Positions 42,678-51,627 of a stretch of 64,000 nt of DNA are shown here, one piece after another. The notes under the pieces are model-generated. The model was not told the DNA's origin and ran no database searches. It saw nothing but the letters and a program-made list of their open reading frames with translations. The stretch's first letter is position 1. Each line of letters starts with the position of its first letter. The stretch comes from Malachius bipustulatus (lineage: Eukaryota > Arthropoda > Insecta > Coleoptera > Melyridae): NCBI GenBank assembly GCA_910589415.1, contig OU342637.1, positions 25,767,162-25,831,161 on the forward strand. The letters are read 5' to 3'. Position numbers and translations under genes: made by a program.

Positions 42678-42852
42678 CATCACTTCCTGCGCGATAGGGA
42701 AAACAGACAAGATACAGAAGACAAGTAAGCATTCAATTAGTTTTTGCTGTTTTGTTTAAACAGAGGCTGAATTATTGGTGTGCTGTAAATCGGTGCAGTT
42801 GAGAAATAAATGAACTGCAGACTTTGAAGTTTATCGAAGAAAAAGTTTGAAC
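42678..42852 (+). promoter_or_regulatory. Gene 6 promoter block and non-coding first exon
   Basis: CATCACTTCCTGCGCGATAG is at 42678-42697. The initiator-like ATCGGTGCAG is at 42789-42798, and the first exon ends at the donor GAACGTAAGTA (intron 42853-44137). Confidence 0.65.
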
Positions 42853-42891
42853 GTAAGTAGTAGGTATACTTAGTTTTACGTATTTCTGCAT

Positions 42892-43664
42892 TATACAGGG
42901 TGATTCAAAATTGAGTGCAAATATTTTAAGGGCTTATTTACCAGCCAAAAATAAGAAGTTTTTTTCATACAATCGTATGTCCTAACTTGCTTCGTTTTCT
43001 AGATACAGGGTGTAAAATTTTGAAAAAAAAATCGATTTTTATCAATTTCTCAAAAACCTCTCAGCCGATTTAAATAAAATTTTATAGGCTTATTTGTTAT
43101 CATAAGGGCCTTCCTTTGATGGGAATAACATGAATTTATTAATTCCAGTGGCGTCTCAGGGGGCTACCTGAATTAAATTAAATGAATCTCAATAATCGAT
43201 GTGAATTTATTACTTGTTTTAATAGGGTCTGGCACAGATTTTGATTTTTTTCTTGGAAACAAAGCCAGATACGAGTAAAGCTCAAGAGGCAAGAAAGTTA
43301 CAATATTGACCGCTTAATCTAAAAAAAATATAAATTGTCAAAAGAGCAGTGACGTACCATAATTTTATCTATAAGTATCAAGTAGGTAGCCCTCGGAGAC
43401 GCCACTGGAATTAATAAATTTATGTTATTCCCATCAAAGGAAGTTTCTTATAACGACAAATAACCCTACCAAATTTTATTTAAATCGGCTGAAAGGTTTT
43501 TGAGTAATTAATAAAATATCGACTTTTTTTTCAAAATTTTACACCCTGTATCTAGAAAACGAAGCAAGTTAGGACATACGATTATATGAAAAAAACTTCT
43601 TATTTTTGGCTGGTAAATAATAAGCCCTTAAAATATTTGCACTCAATTTTGAATCATCCTGTAT
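42892..43664. mobile_element. Near-perfect palindromic element in gene 6 intron
   Basis: TACAGGGTGATTCAAAATTG at the left faces CAATTTTGAATCATCCTGTA at the right, and the arms (~330 bp) match almost throughout (GTCCTAACTTGCTTCGTTTT / AAACGAAGCAAGTTAGGAC). The gene 5 intron reads TTTTGCATATCATTTTGGGC without it. Confidence 0.85.
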
Positions 43665-44140
43665 TTTGCGCTAAAAGATGTCAATAATAATTATTGAATA
43701 ACGACCATTTCTAAAATCAAAATCTATTTTATAATAATTAAATAAACAAGATTTGTAGGTAATAATGTATCGGGAAATTCGTAAATTTGTATTATCCATT
43801 AACGGGAAGAAAATCGAGATTAAGTTTTTCAATAAATTACTTTGTATCACACTTCAGGTCGATTGCAGAAAGAAGTTCTCTCTAAATAGCCGAAATGTGG
43901 AAACGAAAAAGCATTTTAGTCTTCAGCGTATGAATCTAGAGCCTTAAAATTTCTATACTTAAGTCACTTGGGAAACGGGTATATTTAATTTAAAGTATTT
44001 TGGGTCATTTAGTCATGTTCCTAATAGTGCAGACTGACTGGACGAAATAAAGGAGTAGGTTGATTATAAATTGCTACCCGTGCAGGCAATCAGGAAATTA
44101 TATTATATTTACCTTATATGATAAACATTTGTTTCAGAAA
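43665..44140 (+). other. Gene 6 intron, distal part
   Basis: It is homologous to the gene 3 intron: GCATTTTAGTCTTCAGC is the empty counterpart of the retrotransposon site, and GATAAACATTTGTTTCAG is the acceptor at 44137. A 60-codon frame at 43765 is not conserved. Confidence 0.55.
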
Positions 44141-46663
44141 ATGGACCTTAAAAAATATCTCAGCAGAATTTTGAGTATTCTTCTCCTCCTGATCCAAGGA
44201 AGCAGTCCGGGTTGCATCCAGAAGTATACGGGTGATGAGTATTTCCCCCTGTGTCAATGTCGGGCTAAATCATTAAAATTAGTTTGTAATAATATCCAAT
44301 TCGAAGGATGGTCTCTCACTGGCTATAAGAACTGTAGTTCTGAGGATAATGATTGTGCAGATAAGTATCTAAAATCACTTGTAATTATGGAATGGTCGCT
44401 CCAAAAACATTTAGATGCAGATTTGATGAATTTCTTACCAGCCTATTATCTACATTTACTTTTAAATTTGCAGATCACTTTTTCAAATATTAGTGGCATT
44501 GACTCGGGAGCATTTTCAGCATATACTAACCTACAAGAGTTGTATTTACACGATAACAAAATAGAAATTTTAGGGCTAGGTGTATTTAGTGAACAATCGT
44601 CTTTACACTATCTTGATTTGTCTAACAACAAACTTGAATCAATACATGATGGACTATTTTTAGAAGACAAAAAAATTATAACATTGAAACTTAATAACAA
44701 TAAGATTAATTATCTTGATGATAACTCATTTTATAATTTGCCAAAAGTTGTTACAATTCATTTGGGAAATAACAAAATTTCAAACATTTCGTCGTTATTG
44801 TTTAGGCGACAAACTGCGTTGTCATACTTGGATTTATCTCACAACTTTATCGACATGATCGATAAAGGTGCTTTTAGAAACGTGACAAATCTTGAAGAAA
44901 TACATTTACAAAATAATCGAATTAATTCGATACCAAAAGGTCTCTTTCAGACGCAGGAAAAGTTAGGAATAGTAAATCTCTCAAACAACCCTATTGTGAC
45001 ATATTTTCCGTTGAATCAAATTATTGGTCATACCATTAATCTCGAAATCTTATATTTCAGTAATATATCTCAGTCGCAACTAATTCTCGAGAATTTAAAT
45101 GCAAGCCGTGCTAATTTTTTTTTTGCTGATAATAATAACATCTCAAAAATTCCTTTCAAAGCATTTGCGTTAACAAGTTCTTTAGTATTTATTGATCTAA
45201 GTTTCAATCACATTAATTATGTAGACAATAACGCTTTCGGGCAACTTTTTAAATTGTTAACTCTAAAACTAAATAATAACGACATCGAAACATTATTTTC
45301 TGGTACATTTATGTTTCTAAAAGCGTTGACGAGACTGGATCTTTCTTACAATAAAATAAGTTCTTTGCAACTAGGTTTGTTAGACTCTTGTTCCGATCTC
45401 AGTACGTTGGTGCTTTCGCATAATCGATTAAATTATGTGAATAAATTTAATTTCGTGTCATTGAAAAATCTGAAAACATTACAAGTTGACAACAATGCTC
45501 TGACTCAACTAGACGGTGTTTCCTCACTGCCGCGATTGCAGTTAATCTCCCTGCAAAACAACAGCTGGAAGTGCGAGGAATTGTTCAATTTAATCGAAAA
45601 ACTCGAGTCGAAATCCGTTACCATTTCAGGAACATCATCGGAACCACCAATAGGCCATCACATCAAACAAATTTCTTGCGATCATAAAAATGTTTACTTT
45701 GATATAAATGAAGAAAAACCAGAGGAAAATCTTTATGAAGAATCATTAAAAAACATGTCGTTGCTGTTTGATAAATTAGCAAAAAATATTGACAAATCAA
45801 TAAATGAAAGCCAAAACATGTCTCGATTTAATAATGAGCAATTGCTTCAGAAGTATTTAAATCAAAATAAAATTATTTCTGACCACTTTACCAATGTTAG
45901 CTCGAAAATATTTACATACTTACAGACCGCACAAGATAACGCTTCATTATCAAATCAGAGATTGGAAGCAGCTTTTGCAAGCCTTTTCCAAAATGCTTCG
46001 TTGTCAAATATCGAATCGAGGGAAGATTTTAAATCGGAACTTTTGACGATTGCGAATTATTTTGAAACCATGACATCTTCATTGGAGGCTATTTCGAGAA
46101 GTAATTCTGACTATAATCAGGAATATCTGAAAAAAATTAACGAAATTGCCGATAAATTGGCAAAAAATATGGACAAATTCATAAATGAAAGCCAAAGCTT
46201 TAGTTCGGAAATATTTGCATTCTTACGAAACGCACAATATAATGCTTCGTTATCAAATGAAAGATTCGAAGCAACTTTTGCAAGCCTGTTCCAAAATGCT
46301 TCGTTGTCAAATATCCAATCGATCGAAAAATTTGAATCGGGCGTCAATTTGACGATTGAGAAATATTTTGAAACCATAAAATCTTCATTGGAGTCTATTT
46401 CGAGAACTAATTCCGGCAATAATCAGGAATTTTTGAAAAAAATTAATGAAATTGTCGATTCACTTAAGGATACCGTTGGTAAAATGAAAAATGAAAAAAC
46501 TGAAACTAATAATGAAACATTCAGTTATATTTTTCTATGTATAGGCTTATGTTTACTAATTATTGTAGGTGTGGGTGTATTCAGTATGCTCTTTAAACAA
46601 AGAAATAAGCACGAGGATAACGAAAATTGTATGTTAAAAAATATATCGGACGATTCATTATGA
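44141..46663 (+). CDS. Gene 6: intact membrane leucine-rich-repeat protein with two stalk modules
   Basis: 840 residues, the longest complete member. The start is the ATG three bases after the acceptor; an in-frame ATG at 44060 lies inside the intron and is rejected. Signal peptide, six-cysteine N-cap (GCIQ, LCQC, LVC, NCSS, DCAD; the usual NIFG between C5 and C6 is replaced by SSEDND), about 16 LRRs, C-cap (WKC, SCD), two helical stalk modules (nt 45768-46149 and 46150-46452) with repeated NASLSNxR, LFQNASLSNI and SSLExIS motifs, a TM segment (about 795-818) and a tail KQRNKHEDN ... ISDDSL. The first module is identical to gene 4 over 304 bp. The stalk would hold the LRR head away from the membrane or mediate oligomerisation (inference). 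Confidence 0.94.
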   Translation: MDLKKYLSRILSILLLLIQGSSPGCIQKYTGDEYFPLCQCRAKSLKLVCNNIQFEGWSLTGYKNCSSEDNDCADKYLKSLVIMEWSLQKHLDADLMNFLPAYYLHLLLNLQITFSNISGIDSGAFSAYTNLQELYLHDNKIEILGLGVFSEQSSLHYLDLSNNKLESIHDGLFLEDKKIITLKLNNNKINYLDDNSFYNLPKVVTIHLGNNKISNISSLLFRRQTALSYLDLSHNFIDMIDKGAFRNVTNLEEIHLQNNRINSIPKGLFQTQEKLGIVNLSNNPIVTYFPLNQIIGHTINLEILYFSNISQSQLILENLNASRANFFFADNNNISKIPFKAFALTSSLVFIDLSFNHINYVDNNAFGQLFKLLTLKLNNNDIETLFSGTFMFLKALTRLDLSYNKISSLQLGLLDSCSDLSTLVLSHNRLNYVNKFNFVSLKNLKTLQVDNNALTQLDGVSSLPRLQLISLQNNSWKCEELFNLIEKLESKSVTISGTSSEPPIGHHIKQISCDHKNVYFDINEEKPEENLYEESLKNMSLLFDKLAKNIDKSINESQNMSRFNNEQLLQKYLNQNKIISDHFTNVSSKIFTYLQTAQDNASLSNQRLEAAFASLFQNASLSNIESREDFKSELLTIANYFETMTSSLEAISRSNSDYNQEYLKKINEIADKLAKNMDKFINESQSFSSEIFAFLRNAQYNASLSNERFEATFASLFQNASLSNIQSIEKFESGVNLTIEKYFETIKSSLESISRTNSGNNQEFLKKINEIVDSLKDTVGKMKNEKTETNNETFSYIFLCIGLCLLIIVGVGVFSMLFKQRNKHEDNENCMLKNISDDSL

Positions 46664-47223
46664 TTCGTTCTTGTATTTGGGGTCAGTTTATGATTTTAAT
46701 ACGTTTACATTTTTTCTTTAATTATTATTGTCTATCAACGTTTCCCAAGTTCTTCTAGCCGGAATTTTAGATAATAATTCTTATTAAGCATTGACTTAAC
46801 TGGTTGAATTCTTAAGAGTACCTACTAAAAAAAATCTGCATCAGCAGAAAGTCTCATAGGTACCTTGATTTTTTTAGAGTTTATAAACGTAACTGATTTA
46901 ATATTTAACCAAGCTAGTGACGCAAAAAATTGTATATTTAAGTAGAGCAGGATGTTCATAAAAAAAATCCTGCTGGCCTGGTATGCCAAAAATCATCAGT
47001 TTCTTTAATTTTCGTTCTACTTTCAAATAGTAAATAAATAAAAGGAAAAATAATCAACCTATATCTATTTTTTTCAACAGCAGTTATCCAAAATGTACCA
47101 CAAACACGCCATATTTTTGTTCTTAGAAGGTATATTATATGTATTTTAAATTTGCGTAAAATTGTTTAAACTAATAGAATGATTTTTGTACTTGCTATAT
47201 GTAAATTGTGTATTATTATAGGC
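46664..47223 (+). repeat. 3' flank of gene 6, shared with gene 4
   Basis: It matches 33489-34300 but lacks the 256-bp element at 33919-34174. Probably 3' UTR and duplicated spacer. Confidence 0.55.
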
Positions 47224-47226
47224 TTA

Positions 47227-47375
47227 TGCCCGTATTCACAAACGATAATTTCCTAAATAATTACGTAATCAATTATACCCATCTCACTCTATTGCAAAAA
47301 AACTGCATATCTCCATCTCAATCATTTAATTAATAACGTAATTATTTAGGAAATTATCGTTTGTGAATACGGGCA
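47227..47375. mobile_element. 149-bp MITE with ~40-bp perfect inverted repeats
   Basis: TGCCCGTATTCACAAACGAT and ATCGTTTGTGAATACGGGCA are the ends; pairing continues through AATTTCCTAAATAATTACGT. It is flanked by TTA (47224-47226, 47376-47378). The gene 4 flank (~34285) reads GGCTAGTGTAGAATG without it. Confidence 0.85.
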
Positions 47376-47536
47376 TTAGTGTAGAATTTTAGTATATAGG
47401 TCTGTAAATGAATATCGACCCGCAAAAATTTTTTGAAAAATGGTGAAAGGAAGTTAAGATGGTTGTTTAATATTTTTAATTTCAAACTAATTTTATAACA
47501 AATCAACTAATTTTCATTTATATTTAAAAACCCCTC
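47376..47536 (+). repeat. Continuation of the gene 6 flank
   Basis: It is homologous to 34287-34443 of the gene 4 flank, up to the CCTC at 47533-47536 where the solo LTR inserted. Confidence 0.6.
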
Positions 47537-48404
47537 TGAAACGAACTATTAACCCTTGGAGGGGAAAAATAGTCGTTGAGAGCATGAGACAGAAAAAGAC
47601 AACAAGGGTCGTAGGTTGAGTCGCTAGTCTAAGAGGGTCAGCAATAACAAGCAGGTCAGCAGAACAACAGGTACTCTTTATTAAAATAAATCACAATTAT
47701 GAATATTTAGAAAAAAAATCACAGATGTTAATATCACAGACTCTTGAGCACGGTTAACAAATAATAAAAAAACAAGAGCGTGCGGTTTAGCTGAATGAAT
47801 TGGTCGGGTACTAATGGTTCACAAGGCACTTATCTTCGTATGGCTCTCCAGTACGAGGATGACCATTTTTAGGTCAGGAGCCCTTCGGAGCGAGGTACAA
47901 GTCTAGCTGGTAGTAGACTGGATCTTCAGGCTTGGCTCCAGGAACTTGCTTCGGTGCGAAAGGTGGACTTCGCAGGAACTTTCGTCAGTATGAAGAAGGG
48001 GCCTTGGTATGAAAAAAAAATCTGCCTTGGTACGGAAAACTTGCCTCGGTACGGAAAATTCGTTTCGGTACGTAAAATTCTTCTCGGTACGGAAAAGCAA
48101 ACCAAAAACGTGGGTGATGTTCCCAATATTTGAACGGTAAGTTCAAGACGCCATTATGTCTATTATTCGCGACAGGTATTTGCAAGGACCTTCTTCCGCG
48201 AATTCCCAGGAGAGAAAGAAAGGTGAAAACGCAGGCACCTGCGTTCCAGGTTGGAACTCGACAGTCGATGTCGACGAAACTCGAGGCCGCCGACCGGCCG
48301 TGCTTGCGTCGCACTAAAAACCACCATCACTCACTTACTGCGCGCGCCCGCCGTTGTCTCCGTGTCGCTGGCATTTAGCCGGTACGTACAAAATGTACGT
48401 TACA
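47537..48404 (-). mobile_element. Solo LTR (868 bp), probably Ty3/Gypsy type
   Basis: It is flanked by the 4-bp duplication CCTC (47533-47536 and 48405-48408) with TG...CA termini. On the minus strand it starts TGTAACGTACATTTTG and ends GTTCGTTTCA, with a poly(A) signal AATAAA near 47681. The gene 4 flank reads CCCCTCTTTTG without it. A ~19-bp unit (CGGTACGGAAAA) repeats about four times at 48017-48086. There is no internal coding region, so it is a recombination remnant. Confidence 0.8.
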
Positions 48405-48964
48405 CCTCTTTTGTTTGACATATCTACGAATTCCCTTATTCTCTACAAATTCACCAATTTTTTATCAAAACCCATACTATGGTTTTAATGAAAAAGGTCA
48501 TATTATATTTTGATAACGGAAGATCATAAAAATTCTTAATAACCATAAATATTCGACTTATAATTTCAGGAACAAAAAGCATTTTGAAAGTTAGAGGAGG
48601 AACACAAGAAATATTTGAAGATACCAACTTTTTTATTATATTTTCCGAAATATAATAATTTAAAAAGCGAATTTTATGAAACCAATCAAATTTTTCAAAA
48701 AACATACAGATGAGAAAGTGGGCTTTCGAAAATATGTCCCGATTTATTGAATTATAAAGAGAATGCTGCCTCAACAACGTACCTAGTGGTAAAATTAAGG
48801 GCTGAAACCATTTTTCGAAAAGTTCGGGCCAAAATTAGATAAGTAAAATCATAAAAAATATAACAATAGTATAAATTAATTAGGTATTCTCTATTTATGT
48901 AATTCTTTATTGTATATGTAATATATTGATTATTTATTATTTTCGTAATATTATTTATTATCTT
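48405..48964 (+). repeat. Distal gene 6 flank homologous to 34439-35000
   Basis: It resumes the gene 4-type flank exactly after the LTR (CTCTTTTGTTTGACAT, AAAAAGCATTTTGAAAGTT, CCATTTTTCGAAAAGTTCGG) and ends at TATCTTTA. It is the end of the tandem duplication array. Confidence 0.6.
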
Positions 48965-49598
48965 TATACAGTGTGTCCAGTGTAAGTGGCATTACATGGG
49001 GATCTTGGAAACGGCAAGAGATACAGGGTCGGTTAAATTCGAGAAAAGTTGCACAATTTAATGCTTAAAATGAGAATCTGAATTTTTTCTTTGAATATTT
49101 CAATTCGTTGCTGAAATATCCGGAAAAAACTGAAAAATAAAAATTTCTTATTTTAGCCATATCTTTTTTATTATTGGGAAATAATGAATTATTTTTTGTA
49201 GGCTTACATAAGTCGTCAAAACTATCCATTTCACATTACAAAAATTTTCAAAGCCGACTAGATCTCAGAGTTTTCATAGCCAACTTTTGTTTTTCTTATG
49301 GCCGCCATAAGACAAACGATAATATCTGCCGACAGCGCCCTCTAGATTCTGCTACAAAACGTATACCTATGCTAATACCGGCTGACGTCCTATAAAACTT
49401 ACGTAGGTATATTAATTTTCAGCTTGATCGCAGTTTTTGTTACTGAAAAGTGCGCAATCTTAAATTTCAAAATTTCTTTTTTAAGGTGCCATAACTTCTT
49501 GAGGAACTTCTTGAGGTTTCGTTTAAGTAATCGCTTTTATTCGATAACGCAAAGCTGCAACTGAGCTGTGTCCAATTCATTTACGGACACCTGTATAT
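48965..49598. mobile_element. Inverted-repeat element with TACAGTGTGTCC ends
   Basis: TATACAGTGTGTCCAGTG faces GGACACCTGTATA. The interior carries the CAGGGTCGGTTAAATTCGAG motif of the 28277-29280 family. The gene 4 flank (TATCTTTATATAATAT, ~35010) is unfilled. Confidence 0.65.
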
Positions 49599-50286
49599 GA
49601 TAGTGTTCAATGCTAGTTATAAGCCTAGACCTGTAAACGAAAAAATGACATATTTTTTTCGAAAAATTGTGCAAAAAAATTGTAAGTACTAATTTTCATA
49701 TAATTTTAAAACCTCTGTGGATTATTTTTTATGTTGTTCCTGTTTAAAAGATAGACTCGATAAAATATATCCTCTTACTTATAAGTCAGTTTAATTACCC
49801 ACAGTCTGGACCCTAATTTGAAAAATAAAATTGAAGCAACTTCAACAAAAATGTTTCCTCCATCCCAGAAAATGCTCAATAATCCAGTCGTTTGAGAGAC
49901 TTTAAAAAGACCTTATCGTAGTCGAGATCCGACTAAAATACGCATACCTTTTCGTCACATTTAAGGACAGCAACGGGGTATAATCCAATAACGGAAACAC
50001 GCATAAAGTTTAGGATATTCCGGAACAGGAGGGCAATTTCGGGCATAATCCTTCTCAGGGAACAATGTCCTGACCATCAAATATCGAATATACGGCCGTG
50101 CGTGCGTTCACCGGACCGATTCCCTCGGGAGAGGGGTTACCATGGACACGATCCTGTTCGCAGGACGAGAGGGTCCGCTCGGAGAACTCTACTTTCCTGA
50201 ATGTCATCCCTAAACGAGTAGAATTATTTCATTGCAGACCAAAATATAAACAGGTAGATTACTTTTTTTTATTTACAGCATCATTT
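49599..50286. other. Spacer with last trace of the duplicated flank
   Basis: 49600-49700 still resembles the flank (GCCTAGACCTGTAAACGAAA). From ~49760 on the sequence is single copy in this window, less AT-rich around 50040-50220, with no convincing coding frame. Confidence 0.4.
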
Positions 50287-51627
50287 TATACTGGGTGATT
50301 TTTTTTTATTCCAGTGGATCTCCAGAAAATTCTTATACTAATATTTTTTATTAATTTCTTATTAATTATATTAAAGAGTTAGAGAAATAGTTTAATGGTA
50401 AAGTAGCGCAGAATTTTATACTTTTTAAGAATCTGAAATAAAATTTTGGGTAACTTCAATCTTTGCTGAAAAATATGCTAAAAAAAAATCGAAATTTCTT
50501 ATTTTGGTCATAACTTTTTTATTATCGAAAGTAAATTAATTATTTTTTGTACGTTAAAATAAGACGTCAAGAGGTATTGAAATCAGATTTTTCAAAAATT
50601 TTCAAACTAGATCCCACATGTTCATTTTGATGGCCTGATTGGTATTTTATGACATTCGCTGAAATAAATTCTTTTTTTATATAAAAAAAGGTTGAATAAA
50701 ATTTTTTATTATAATAAAAATTGTTGGCATGCATTTAGAGACTACCTGGGGTGTATCCTATGGCGCAAGCCGAACCCACCGTACTCTTTATTTTGATTTC
50801 ATCAATTATAAAAATCCTTGATGATAGAATTTTTAACAAAACAAACCAAATGAAACTTTTTTTAACCCCATTTATATCATATCAGATTTTTATTTACAGC
50901 CCAAAGAACACCATCATACTTCTCCACGCACAGACATCTCATCCCCATTCCCCGTTCCAAAAAGATATCTCGTCCGTCTAACTCTGAACCTGAACTTCAA
51001 ACTCATAACAAAACTTCTCCGCTACAGCCTGTCAAGATTTAAAAATTAAACAGGCATCCCTGCAATTCCTCCACTCCCCTATTTTACGCCCTGCTATAAG
51101 AAACCTCCCCTGTCTAGCACTCCGCTCAAGAGTTATTTTACAGCTACACTAACGCCTTCCGTGCAGCAGATTAGGGCAGGTAGCTCTCCGGGGTCTACAG
51201 TTGATCGTTCGGAAAACTCATTTTTTAGGCAGACCACTGCCATTTCCGCAAGTGCGAAGCTCCCCTACAATCGACCAGTCGAGCTTTCCCCCTCTGTCTC
51301 CGGTCGTGAAAGCCCTGATGCTGGGCTTGATCAGCAAGCTGCGCTCAGAAATATTACATCTAGCCCTTCAAAACGTCATATCATAGCCGCCACTGTACTT
51401 AGTAGGTATAATTTCGCTATAAGCAACCGCGGCTGTTGTGACGTCAAAATTTTGACTTCAATAGCTGTAACTCGCTTATTTAACATCGGAGCAAACTCGG
51501 GTGAAAACCTACATACAGATGACTTTAAGATAAATGATCTACCTAAGCTATACTTCGGAATTCTAAACAAACTTTGGAAATAAATGGAATTTTATTGTCT
51601 AGCTTTCAAATATAATCACCCAGTATA
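50287..51627. mobile_element. 1.3-kb inverted-repeat element with TATACTGGGTGATT ends
   Basis: TATACTGGGTGATT faces AATCACCCAGTATA. The first ~400 bp resemble the repeat family with GTTTAATGGTAAAG and GAAATTTCTTATTTTGGTC. The rest is less AT-rich and contains a 140-codon frame at 51161-51583 that matches no family I recognise. The element may have captured unrelated DNA. Confidence 0.6.

Noticed and set aside
44060..44140. Gene 6 start at the ATG at 44060
   Set aside because: It lies in intron sequence homologous to genes 3 and 4, upstream of the conserved acceptor.
15310..46419. Antisense reading frames across the LRR genes (e.g. 15310-15522, 38289-38576, 46117-46419)
   Set aside because: They are shadows of the conserved sense frames and show no independent features.
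4510..46663. Toll-like receptors
   Set aside because: The intracellular tails are only ~22 residues and no TIR domain follows the membrane segment.
51161..51583. 140-codon gene inside the inverted-repeat element
   Set aside because: No domain, signal or homologous copy seen. Kept only as an observation.
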